The translations under genes were made by a program, and so were the position numbers. Positions 14,893-22,168 of a stretch of 27,687 nucleotides of DNA are shown here, in pieces. The notes under the pieces are model-generated. The model was not told the origin of the DNA and did not search any database. It worked only from the letters and a program-made list of their open reading frames with translations. This DNA comes from Candidatus Eiseniibacteriota bacterium. Its GTDB lineage: Bacteria > Eisenbacteria > RBG-16-71-46 > JAFGJU01. Within the stretch, counting starts at the first letter, position 1; each line of letters opens with the position of its first letter. The stretch covers positions 1-27,687 of the forward strand of contig JAFGJU010000031.1 of NCBI GenBank assembly GCA_016928935.1, written 5' to 3'.

Positions 14893-15327
14893 TCAATACC
14901 AGGCGAGGGCGTACAGTATGCCTATCGCGGCGCCCACGAACACCTCGAACGGAGTGTGGCCCAAGAGCTCCAGCAGCTTCTCTTCTCTGGCCTTCTTCAT
15001 GTGCTCGTGAACGAGACGGTTCAAAATTGTGGCCTGCCTGCCCGCGGCGCGCCTCAGGCCCGCCGCGTCGAACATGACGATGAAGCTGAAGAAGGCCGTC
15101 ACCTGAAACACAAGGGAGCCGTAGCCCTGCACGTTTCCCACGGCGGTGGACAGCGCGCACACCGCCGCCGAGTGAGAGCTCGGCATCCCGCCGGTCTGAA
15201 CGAATCTCCTGAAGTTGAGGTCCTTCTCTTTGAGCCAGAAGGCCACACCCTTGACGACTTGCACCATGACCCCGCACGTGCAGGCCACCAGAAGCGGGCT
15301 CGCCTGCATGACTTCGGTCACGCTCAT
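14893..15327 (-). CDS. Divergent PAP2-family membrane protein (DUF212, YuiD-like)
   Basis: A 144-residue integral membrane protein with about four hydrophobic segments. The loop TGGMPSSHSAAVCALSTA carries the PSSHS signature that resembles the second phosphatase motif of PAP2 enzymes. The rest fits the YuiD/DUF212 group (VMFDAAGLRRAAGRQA, then LGHTPFEVFVGAAIG). The group has no firmly established activity; a polyprenyl-phosphate substrate is a guess from the PAP2 relationship and from its position between ispA and dxs. A GTG at 15334-15336 overlaps the ispA stop. I prefer ATG 15325-15327, because AGGAAGG lies 9 nt upstream of it. Confidence 0.85.
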   Translation of the reverse strand: MSVTEVMQASPLLVACTCGVMVQVVKGVAFWLKEKDLNFRRFVQTGGMPSSHSAAVCALSTAVGNVQGYGSLVFQVTAFFSFIVMFDAAGLRRAAGRQATILNRLVHEHMKKAREEKLLELLGHTPFEVFVGAAIGILYALAWY

Positions 15328-15332
15328 CTGCT

Positions 15333-16241
15333 TCACCCTTCCTGCGGCGTTCCTCGCCTTACGACGTAATCGGCCAACTCACAGAAACACGCGCCGTGTT
15401 TGCCGAAATGAACCGCCTCCAGCTTGGCCTCCTCCGCCAGACGGCGAGCTCTATTCAGAGACTCGGCCCGACCCAACACCAGGGGGTAGGTGGCCTTGGC
15501 CCTCTCCACGTCACGACCTCTCTTCTTCCCCAGCTCCCTCGGAGTGGCGCTCACGTCCCTGACGTCGTCCACTATCTGGAATGCCAGCCCGAGGCGTTCT
15601 CCGTACGCGCTCAGGGCCTTCATGTTCCGCGGCCCCGCACCCGCGAGAAGTCCACCCACCCTGAGCGAGCAGGCCATCAGAACGCCCGTCTTGCGAGTGT
15701 GGATGTACGTGACAGTGCTCAGCGGGACGCGCCTCCCCTCGGATTCTATGTCCACTACCTGACCCCCCACGACGCCCCTGGTCCCCGCGGCCCCGGCAAT
15801 CTCATGAATCACCCCGACCACCTTGCCCGGCGCTACCCCGCCCGACACGGCCAGAGTCGCCACGAGCTCGAACGCCAGCGACAGGAGCGCGTCGCCCGCA
15901 AGCAGCGCCACCGCCTCACCGAACTTGACGTGCACAGTCGGACGACCCCTTCTCAGCTCGTCGTCGTCCATGCACGGGAGGTCGTCGTGAATGAGAGTGA
16001 AATTGTGTATCAACTCTATGGCCGCCGCCGCGCGATACACCTCGCCACCCCGTCCGCCGCAGGCTCTGTAAGCCATGACGCACATCAGCGGCCTTATCCT
16101 CTTCCCGCCCGAAAGCACCGCGTAGCGCATCGCTCTGTGCACCGACACGGGCCTGGCCCTCGCCGCCGGGAGGACGTCCCTGAGGACGGATTCAATTCGA
16201 CCTCTCTCGCGGCTCACAAAAGGCTCCAGAAGTGAAGCCAT
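15333..16241 (-). CDS. ispA: Polyprenyl synthetase, probably farnesyl diphosphate synthase
   Basis: A 302-residue trans-prenyltransferase that joins isopentenyl and allylic diphosphates. GGKRIRP (45-51) binds diphosphate. The first aspartate-rich motif is DDLPCMDDD (86-94), with the two-residue insertion typical of bacterial FPP and GGPP synthases. The second is DDVRD (225-229), which differs from the common DDILD. KTGVL (184-188) and GGQVVDI (159-165) are also present. It sits 8 nt after xseB and overlaps the DUF212 gene, with dxs next, so the isoprenoid steps are co-transcribed. Product chain length (C15 or C20) cannot be fixed from the motifs alone. Confidence 0.92.
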   Translation of the reverse strand: MASLLEPFVSRERGRIESVLRDVLPAARARPVSVHRAMRYAVLSGGKRIRPLMCVMAYRACGGRGGEVYRAAAAIELIHNFTLIHDDLPCMDDDELRRGRPTVHVKFGEAVALLAGDALLSLAFELVATLAVSGGVAPGKVVGVIHEIAGAAGTRGVVGGQVVDIESEGRRVPLSTVTYIHTRKTGVLMACSLRVGGLLAGAGPRNMKALSAYGERLGLAFQIVDDVRDVSATPRELGKKRGRDVERAKATYPLVLGRAESLNRARRLAEEAKLEAVHFGKHGACFCELADYVVRRGTPQEG

Positions 16242-16249
16242 TCCTTCTC

Positions 16250-16513
16250 CTACTTGGCGGACGTCTCGTCGTCCGGGAACGTGAGCGGCTCAAGCCTGAA
16301 CCCCTCGCCCGCCGGGGTCAGCTTCTGCAGCCTCGCCTCCGCCGCCTCCAGCATCGAAGTGCACTCCTGTATCAGCCTGGTGCCTTCCTCAAAATAGGCC
16401 AGCGATTCCTCCAGCGACAGGTTCCCTCTCTCCAGGCCGTCGACCAGCTCCTCCAGCCGGCCCAAAGCCTGCTCGAACGTTCTTCCGCCGGGCTTGTCAC
16501 GCGAGTCCTTCAT
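16250..16513 (-). CDS. xseB: Exodeoxyribonuclease VII small subunit
   Basis: An 87-residue, two-helix subunit that binds several copies to the large subunit. The family pattern is clear: TFEQALGRLEELVDGLERG (12-30), LSLEESLAYFEEGTRLIQ (32-49), and a coiled helix ending LQKLTP. It overlaps the end of xseA by 17 nt and starts with ATG at 16511-16513. The acidic tail (PDDETSAK) is unremarkable. The xseA-xseB-ispA-dxs order is a well-known bacterial arrangement and supports the call. Confidence 0.93.
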   Translation of the reverse strand: MKDSRDKPGGRTFEQALGRLEELVDGLERGNLSLEESLAYFEEGTRLIQECTSMLEAAEARLQKLTPAGEGFRLEPLTFPDDETSAK

Positions 16514-17732
16514 TCTCGCTCACCCCCTCCACGTTGCACCGCAGCGAGCCGCGATAGAGCTCGACCCTGACCCTCTGCCGGACGAGGCTCGCGGAGGCCT
16601 CTCTCAGCACCTCGCCCGTGGCCTCGCGCCTGCACACCGCGTAGCCCCTGCGAAGCACCTCGGCGGGGTCCAGCGCCCGAAGCCTTCCGGCTTGGGAATC
16701 CAGGAGCTGTCTCCTCTCGGTGGCTATCCTGGAACCGGAAGTCTGGAGCCTCCTCGACACTTCGTCGAGTCTCTGGACGCGCTGCCTCACTATGTCCGGA
16801 GCCCTCGCGAAAGCGTATCGGCTCCTGGTCCTTTCTATCTCCCGCCTGAGGCTCGACACTTTGTTCCTCACGCCCGACGCGAGCCCTCTGGCCAGACCCA
16901 GAACTTCTCTCGCCACGTCACTCCGGTCCCTGACCACCATCTGAGCCGCCCCGGACGGAGTCGGAGCCCTCACGTCCGCCACCAGGTCGGACACGGTGAA
17001 GTCGATCTCGTGCCCCACGGCGGACACGACGGGTATGCGGGAGGCGAAGATGGCGCGCGCCACGACCTCCGCGTTGAACGCCCACAGGTCCTCAAGAGAG
17101 CCGCCTCCCCTGCCGACTATGAGCACGTCCACATCCCCGAACCTGTTGAACTCCTCGACGGCCAGGGCGATTTCCTGCGCGGCCCCCTCGCCCTGCACTC
17201 TGACCGGCCGCAGGATTATCTCGACTGCGGGCTGCCTCTTTCGTATTATGCGCACGATGTCCCGGACGGCCGCGCCCGTGGGCGACGTGACGACGCCGAC
17301 CCTCGTGGGATACGGCGGCAACGGCCTCTTCCTGGCCTCGTCGAAGAGGCCCTCTTTGGAAAGCTTCTTCTTGAGCTGCTCCAAGGCCAGCTGGAGCGAG
17401 CCCAGGCCGGCCGGTATCATCTCGAACACGCACAGCTGGTACTGCCCGCTCCTCTCGTACACCGTTATCTCGCCCCTCGCCTCCACGGACATTCCGTTCT
17501 CCACGCCGAACGAGAGCTTGCTGTTGGCGCTCCGGAACATCACGCATCTGAGCTGCGCCGTCTCGTCCTTGAGCGAGAAGTACATGTGCCCCGACGTGTG
17601 CAGGGTGAAGTTCGACACTTCACCCTTCACCCACACGACCGGGATCGCGCCCTCCAGCACCTCTCTGACGAGGCGCGTTATCTCGGCCACCGAATACGGT
17701 CCGGCGGGGAAGGTTCTCGGGGACGCTTCCAC
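16497..17732 (-). CDS. xseA: Exodeoxyribonuclease VII large subunit
   Basis: A 411-residue nuclease subunit that degrades single-stranded DNA. An N-terminal OB-fold (about 12-108) includes VWVKGEVSNF and GHMYFSLKD. The catalytic domain has TSPTGAA (149-155), GRGGGSLEDLWAFN (207-220), SAVGHEIDFT (237-246) and DVRAPTPSGAA (253-263). The C-terminal third is helical. The start is GTG at 17730-17732, supported by a perfect AGGAGG 5 nt upstream, one base after the folD stop. It overlaps xseB by 17 nt. Nothing is missing. Confidence 0.95.
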   Translation of the reverse strand: MEASPRTFPAGPYSVAEITRLVREVLEGAIPVVWVKGEVSNFTLHTSGHMYFSLKDETAQLRCVMFRSANSKLSFGVENGMSVEARGEITVYERSGQYQLCVFEMIPAGLGSLQLALEQLKKKLSKEGLFDEARKRPLPPYPTRVGVVTSPTGAAVRDIVRIIRKRQPAVEIILRPVRVQGEGAAQEIALAVEEFNRFGDVDVLIVGRGGGSLEDLWAFNAEVVARAIFASRIPVVSAVGHEIDFTVSDLVADVRAPTPSGAAQMVVRDRSDVAREVLGLARGLASGVRNKVSSLRREIERTRSRYAFARAPDIVRQRVQRLDEVSRRLQTSGSRIATERRQLLDSQAGRLRALDPAEVLRRGYAVCRREATGEVLREASASLVRQRVRVELYRGSLRCNVEGVSENEGLA

Positions 17733-17733
17733 T

Positions 17734-18618
17734 CTAACCTCCTGTCAGGGCTCCGCAGGCCTGAAGCGTGTTCCTGAGGAGCATCGCCACCGTCATCGGC
17801 CCCACCCCACCCGGCACCGGAGTTATGGCGGAAGCCACTTCCTTCACCTCATCGAACCGCACGTCGCCAACCAGCTTCGTGCCGCTGGCGGCGTTCTGGT
17901 CCGGCACGCGATTCGTGCCCACGTCCACGACCACCGCGCCCGGAGACACCATGGATGCCGTCACGAACCCGGCGCTCCCCACGGCCGCCACCAGCACGTC
18001 GCCCGACCTGGTTATGTCGGCCAGGCCGCGCGAGAACGAATGACACAGTGTCACCGTGGCGTTGAGCCCCGTCCTCTTCAGGCTCAGGTAGCTGGCTAGC
18101 GGTTTGCCCACGATGTTGCTCCTGCCCAGGATGACCACGTGGGTCCCCTCCAGCGCGACGGAGTTCCGGGCCAGCAGTTCGCAGATGCCCGACGGTGTAG
18201 CGGGAAGGAACAGGGGGTCCCCCATGGCCAGCCTGCCCACGTTCAGCGGATGAAACCCGTCGACGTCCTTCCGGGGGTCCACAAGCTCCAGAATTCTCAG
18301 GGGATCCAGGTGTCCCGGCAGAGGTAGCTGAACTATAACTCCATGTATGGTGTCGTCTTGAGAGATACCTTTAAGAAGTGACTTTAGAGTTTGCTCGTCC
18401 GTTTCCCGGGGCAAGGCGAGTATTGCCGAGCGGATTCCCACCTCTTCGCAGGCCTTGGCCTTGGCCCTCATATAGACGACCGAGCCGGGGTCCTCCCCGA
18501 CCCTTATCATCGTCAGCGCGGGCCGCACGCCGCGCTCAGACAGGCCGAGCACCCCTTGTCTGATCTCGTTCCTGATCTGTGCTGCGACCGGCTTGCCTTC
18601 CAGAAGTCTCGCGCCCAT
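17734..18618 (-). CDS. folD: Bifunctional methylenetetrahydrofolate dehydrogenase / methenyltetrahydrofolate cyclohydrolase
   Basis: A 294-residue enzyme of one-carbon metabolism. The catalytic motif YMRAK gives Tyr49 and Lys53. QLPLP is at 97-101, KDVDGFHPLN at 117-126, and the NADP-binding loop GRSNIVGKP at 165-173. The C-terminal signature TPVPGGVGPMTVAMLLRNT is complete. The open frame extends upstream to 18717, but those residues overlap the ymdB end and do not resemble FolD. ATG 18616-18618, with GGAG about 8 nt upstream, gives the usual MGARLLEGKPVAAQI start. It lies 47 nt after ymdB and is followed directly by xseA, a common folD-xseA arrangement. Confidence 0.95.
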   Translation of the reverse strand: MGARLLEGKPVAAQIRNEIRQGVLGLSERGVRPALTMIRVGEDPGSVVYMRAKAKACEEVGIRSAILALPRETDEQTLKSLLKGISQDDTIHGVIVQLPLPGHLDPLRILELVDPRKDVDGFHPLNVGRLAMGDPLFLPATPSGICELLARNSVALEGTHVVILGRSNIVGKPLASYLSLKRTGLNATVTLCHSFSRGLADITRSGDVLVAAVGSAGFVTASMVSPGAVVVDVGTNRVPDQNAASGTKLVGDVRFDEVKEVASAITPVPGGVGPMTVAMLLRNTLQACGALTGG

Positions 18619-18665
18619 TCCAGTGTCTCCAGTCGGGCCGACACCCCGGGCAGTTCGCGTCCGAA

Positions 18666-19487
18666 CTACGAGGTCTCCCCGACTTGATTCGCTCCGGGTC
18701 CGCATCCCGCGTCGCACGGAACCGAAAGCCGCGTGATGGAACTGCAGACCCCGCTCGACGGCTCTACGTCCACTATCACTCCGTTCAGCCTGACGTCGTT
18801 CTTGGCCGGAGTGAGCCGAACAGCCACCTGCGTGAGGAAGCGCCTTATGGCCGGCTCCTTCTCTATGCCTATCACCGAGTCGAAGGCGCCGGTCATGCCG
18901 ACGTCAGTGATGTAGCCGGTGCCACCCGGGAGCACCCTTTCGTCTGCCGTCTGCACGTGAGTGTGAGTGCCCACGACGGCGCTCACGCGTCCGTCGAGGT
19001 ACCATCCCATCGCCACCTTCTCGCTTGTGGCCTCGGCGTGCATGTCCACCAGGACTATCTTGGACTCCCTTCTGAGTTCGGCCACGGAGGCGTCCGCTTT
19101 CCTGAACGGGCAGTCCACCTCACGGACGAACACCCTTCCCAGGAGGTTCAACACTCCTACCGCGTGACCGTCCGCCGACAGGAAGACCCCCTGGCCGGAG
19201 CCGGGCACGGCCGGCGGGTAATTGGCGGGCCTCAGGATTCTGGGCTCGTGCGCGACGAGATCCATCGCCTCTTTTCTGTCCCACAGGTGATTGCCGGAAG
19301 TGATGACGTCCACGCCAGCCCTAAAGATCTCCTCGGCGGTCGAGGGGGTGAGCCCGAACCCGGCGGCCGCGTTCTCACCGTTGGCCACGCAGAAACTGTA
19401 ACCCCATTCCTTCTTGAGCCGCGGCAGCATTCTCAGGGCCCCCCGCCCGGGCGAACCCACGATGTCCGAAATGAACAATATCCTCAT
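18666..19487 (-). CDS. ymdB: YmdB-like metallophosphoesterase (TIGR00282 family)
   Basis: A 273-residue calcineurin-like phosphodiesterase. Metal ligands match the Bacillus YmdB pattern: Asp8 in FISDIVG, Glu38-Asn39 in NGEN, Asn66-His67 in SGNHLWD, His150 in VDMHAE, and His175 and His177 in GTHTH. Bacillus YmdB hydrolyses 2',3'-cyclic nucleotides and affects biofilm and motility decisions. The gene is 81 nt downstream of rny, the same pairing as in Firmicutes. The frame is open upstream to 19538, but ATG 19485-19487 has GGAAGG 5 nt before it and gives the standard MRILFISDIVG start. Confidence 0.92.
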   Translation of the reverse strand: MRILFISDIVGSPGRGALRMLPRLKKEWGYSFCVANGENAAAGFGLTPSTAEEIFRAGVDVITSGNHLWDRKEAMDLVAHEPRILRPANYPPAVPGSGQGVFLSADGHAVGVLNLLGRVFVREVDCPFRKADASVAELRRESKIVLVDMHAEATSEKVAMGWYLDGRVSAVVGTHTHVQTADERVLPGGTGYITDVGMTGAFDSVIGIEKEPAIRRFLTQVAVRLTPAKNDVRLNGVIVDVEPSSGVCSSITRLSVPCDAGCGPGANQVGETS

Positions 19488-19568
19488 CAGGGCCTTCCGC
19501 GGCGCTCGTCGCGTGCCGTCCAGACGCCCGACGTTCACGCTCGCGCCGGTCCCTGGCCGGTCGCCAGT

Positions 19569-21137
19569 CTATTTCGCGTAGTCCACCGCTCTCGTCTCGC
19601 GAATGACGATTATCTTTATCTGTCCCGGATACTCGAGCTCGCGCTCTATCCTCCTGGCTATCTCCGACGCCAGCATGGACGCCTTCGCGTCGTCGACTTC
19701 CTTGTGTTCCACCATGATTCGGATCTCGCGCCCGGCCTGTATCGCGTACGACTTCACGACCCCGGGGAACGAATCCGCAATGTGTTCCAACTTCTCCAGG
19801 CGTTTCACGTACGTCTCGAGGGTCTCCCTTCTCGCGCCCGGTCTCGCGCCGGACACCGCGTCCGCGGCCTGAACCAGGACGGCCATCAGGGAGTCCGGAT
19901 TGGGGTCGTCGTGATGAGCCCCCACCGCCTCCGCCACGACCGGGGACTCACCGTACTTGATGACGATCTCGCGACCTATCTGCGCGTGCGTCCCCTCCAC
20001 CTCGTGGTCCGCCGCCTTCCCGATGTCGTGCAGCAGGCCCGCCCTTTTCGCCACCGCGGCGTCCAGTCCCAGCTCGGACGCCATGACTCCGGCCAGGAAC
20101 GCCACCTCTTTGCTGTGCTCCAGCACGTTCTGCCCGTAGCTCGTGCGATATCTCAGCCGTCCCAGCAGCCTCACCAACTCTCCGTGGAGGCCGTGGATGC
20201 CCACCTCCAGGCAGGTCCGCTCGCCCGTCTCGCGAATCTGCTCGTCCATCTCCTTCTGAACCTTGGTCACCACTTCCTCGATGCGGCCGGGATGGATGCG
20301 GCCGTCGTTTATCAGCTTCTCGAGGGAAATCCTCGCCACCTCCCGCCTGATTGGGTCGAAGCCCGAAAGGATAACCGCCTCGGGAGTGTCGTCGATTATG
20401 ACGTCGATGCCCGTGACGGTCTCGAAGGCTCTTATGTTCCGGCCTTCCCTTCCGATTATTCGCCCCTTCATCTCGTCGTTCGGCAGCGACACGACCGACA
20501 CGGTGGACTCGACCACGTGCTCCGCGGCGCACCTCTGTATGGCCAGCGTCAGGATCTTCCGGACTTCCTTGTCCGCTTCCTTGACCGCGTTCTCTTTTAT
20601 CTCGCTCAGGAGACGCGCCGCCTCGTGCCTGGCCTCGCTCTCCAAATTGGACATGAGAAGCTGCTTTGCCTCGTCCGAGCTAAGACCGGCTATCTTCTCC
20701 AGTCTCGAATTCTGCTCCCTGATGAGGTCGGCCAACTCCCTGTTCCGCTCCTCTACGGCCTTCTCCTTGGTCAGCGTGTCGCGCTCCACGCGCCTCACGT
20801 CCCGTTCCTTTCTCTCCAGGAGGTCGGCGCGCCTGTTCAAGCTTCCCTCCCTCTCGCCCAGCCGTCTGTCCAGCGCCTGCAGCTGCTGCCGCTGCGCCTG
20901 GCTTTCCTTCTCGAAACTGGCCTTGGCCTTGTACCATTCGTCCTTGGCCTCGAGCACGGCGCTCTTCTTCCTCGTCTCGGCTTCCTTGTGCGCCTCGCGG
21001 ACTATCTTCTCCGCCAGCTTCTCCGCGTTGAGCACCTTGGTCTCCGACACTTTCTTGTACGTGTACCAGCCGATGAAAAAGACACCGATCGCCGCCAGCA
21101 CGCCCGCCAGTATGTAGGACAGCACCGCGTAGTTCAT
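19569..21137 (-). CDS. rny: Ribonuclease Y
   Basis: A 522-residue membrane-anchored endoribonuclease that starts mRNA decay. The N-terminal membrane helix is at about 4-24 and is followed by a long charged coiled coil (about 30-200). A KH RNA-binding domain contains GRIIGREGRN (225-234). The HD domain carries the metal ligands His341 in LEHS and His370-Asp371 in GLLHDIGK, and continues through GAHHDDP. Length and domain order match the family exactly. It starts 34 nt after the 3' end of the 6S RNA candidate and precedes ymdB. Confidence 0.97.
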   Translation of the reverse strand: MNYAVLSYILAGVLAAIGVFFIGWYTYKKVSETKVLNAEKLAEKIVREAHKEAETRKKSAVLEAKDEWYKAKASFEKESQAQRQQLQALDRRLGEREGSLNRRADLLERKERDVRRVERDTLTKEKAVEERNRELADLIREQNSRLEKIAGLSSDEAKQLLMSNLESEARHEAARLLSEIKENAVKEADKEVRKILTLAIQRCAAEHVVESTVSVVSLPNDEMKGRIIGREGRNIRAFETVTGIDVIIDDTPEAVILSGFDPIRREVARISLEKLINDGRIHPGRIEEVVTKVQKEMDEQIRETGERTCLEVGIHGLHGELVRLLGRLRYRTSYGQNVLEHSKEVAFLAGVMASELGLDAAVAKRAGLLHDIGKAADHEVEGTHAQIGREIVIKYGESPVVAEAVGAHHDDPNPDSLMAVLVQAADAVSGARPGARRETLETYVKRLEKLEHIADSFPGVVKSYAIQAGREIRIMVEHKEVDDAKASMLASEIARRIERELEYPGQIKIIVIRETRAVDYAK

Positions 21138-21171
21138 CTATGACCACCACCTCGTACAGCAGACTTGAAAT

Positions 21172-21356
21172 GAAAATCCCCACCGGTCTGCCGTGTGACA
21201 GAGACTTTTGAACCTGGAAGAGTCCAGGTGGGCGCCAGACTCCGGGGCGTCACGCCCCCGCGGTGCGGGTCCCGCTGTTCCCCGAAGAACAGGCTCCCTC
21301 AGAACAACTGTTGGCTCAAAAACGCCTATATCATCACGCGCACGGTAGGGATTTCC
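21172..21356 (-). ncRNA. ssrS: 6S RNA (RNA polymerase regulator), candidate
   Basis: The 323-nt gap between zapA and rny holds a structured RNA of about 185 nt. Its ends form a 14-bp helix with two G-U pairs: GGAAATCCCTACCG (21356-21343) with CGGTGGGGATTTTC (21185-21172). Inside are an unpaired strand with TTTTTGAGCCAACA and a GC-rich apical arm bounded by GGGAGCC and GGCGCCC. A short hairpin ACCTGGA/TCCAGGT is followed by TTCAAAAG, resembling the 3' bubble hairpin of proteobacterial 6S RNAs. 6S RNA is typically about 185 nt and is often next to zapA. It binds the housekeeping polymerase holoenzyme as a promoter mimic. A covariance-model search was not possible here. Confidence 0.82.
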
Positions 21357-21366
21357 GTCTTATGGC

Positions 21367-21398
21367 ATCTGCCCTATTGATGTCTGATTCAGGCAGAT
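21367..21398 (-). other. Inverted repeat between zapA and the 6S RNA
   Basis: ATCTGCC (21392-21398, minus strand) and GGCAGAT (21367-21373) form a 7-bp stem with an 18-nt loop, placed just before the 5' end of the 6S RNA. No T-run follows. It may mark the end of the zapA message or an operator over the 6S promoter. No convincing -35/-10 pair for the 6S RNA was found; CATAAG near 21363 is only a weak -10 candidate. Confidence 0.35.
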
Positions 21399-21460
21399 CC
21401 GGTCGCTCCTGCATTCCTCCTTCCTTGAACCTCTGCCCGGAATTGGCGGGAGCTGGTCTG

Positions 21461-21757
21461 TCATTCGTCTGCCAGGGCTATCTCCAGCTTGGAGACGATC
21501 CCGGCCGCCCGCTCACGGACCTGTGAGAGCGTCAGTTCTCTTTCCCTTCTCTCCTTGAACAACTCGTCTGCAAGGTTCAAAGAGGCCAGAATCGCCACTT
21601 TACCCAGAGTCGCCACGGACAGCTTCTCGTTTATTTCTCTCATCTTGCTGTCGACGTAGCGTGCGACCTCGGCTATGTAGTCGGGGTCGGCTTGTCCCTT
21701 GATCTTGTACTCCCCCCCGAATATCTGGACCTTGATGACGTTCTGGTCTTCGTTCAT
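21461..21757 (-). CDS. zapA: Cell division protein ZapA
   Basis: A 98-residue Z-ring-associated protein that bundles FtsZ filaments. The N-terminal globular part reads VKVQIFGGEYKIKG with DPDYIAEVARYVDSKMREI, the usual ZapA pattern. The helix LGKVAILASLNLADELF leads into a C-terminal coiled coil (about 65-98). It follows a ZapB-like gene by 81 nt and precedes the 6S RNA. The ribosome-binding site is weak (GAGAGAAG). Pairing with pheT upstream and 6S RNA downstream is common in bacteria and supports the call. Confidence 0.93.
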   Translation of the reverse strand: MNEDQNVIKVQIFGGEYKIKGQADPDYIAEVARYVDSKMREINEKLSVATLGKVAILASLNLADELFKERRERELTLSQVRERAAGIVSKLEIALADE

Positions 21758-21838
21758 GTCTTCTCTCAGTCAATCCATGGGGTCTTGAATCCGCCAGCTC
21801 CGTTTCCCTACCGCGTGAGCTCTCACCGGTCCGGCCGG

Positions 21839-22123
21839 TCACCTTTCCAGCCATTCGAACTGCGACAGTATAGCCTCGAGCCGCGTCTCCACGCGCTTCC
21901 TGAGATCCACGAGCGAGTCACGCTCGTCTTCCAGCTGCGCTATGCGCGACTTCAGCTCCCTGAAAGTGCCGTCGCTGCCGGACTCGGCCGCCTTCAGCTC
22001 CCGAAGGCGCTGGTTGAGTTCTTGATTGCCCGACCTAAGCTTAGAGTTCTCCTCCTTAAGTCTCTTGATTGCCGAAGCAACTCGTTCAACTTTCCTTTCC
22101 AGCTCTGTGAATATGTTCTCCAT
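21839..22123 (-). CDS. ZapB-like coiled-coil cell division protein
   Basis: A 94-residue protein that is almost entirely coiled coil. Heptads run through LERKVERVASAIKRLKEEN, then LNQRLRELKAAE and RIAQLEDERDSLVDLRKRVE, and it ends LEAILSQFEWLER. No other domain is seen. Its position between pheT and zapA, where small coiled-coil ZapB-type genes are often found, suggests that it works with ZapA at the Z ring. ZapB proteins share little sequence, so the name rests on context and structure. The C-terminal LSQFEWLER resembles the usual end of these pheT-zapA spacer proteins. Confidence 0.7.
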   Translation of the reverse strand: MENIFTELERKVERVASAIKRLKEENSKLRSGNQELNQRLRELKAAESGSDGTFRELKSRIAQLEDERDSLVDLRKRVETRLEAILSQFEWLER

Positions 22124-22168
22124 ACGACGGAATCACATTCGGGCCGGCCCCGTGGGCTGCTCGGCCCC

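Noticed and set aside
18619..18717. 33-residue N-terminal extension of FolD
   Set aside because: It overlaps the end of ymdB, is Arg/Gly-rich and unlike any FolD start. The ATG at 18618 gives the standard N-terminus.
18579..21143. An 854-codon open frame on the plus strand
   Set aside because: It runs antisense to folD, ymdB and rny, all of which have complete domains and ribosome-binding sites. High GC and codon bias leave the opposite strand open. The translation is rich in Arg, His, Leu and Pro and shows no domain.
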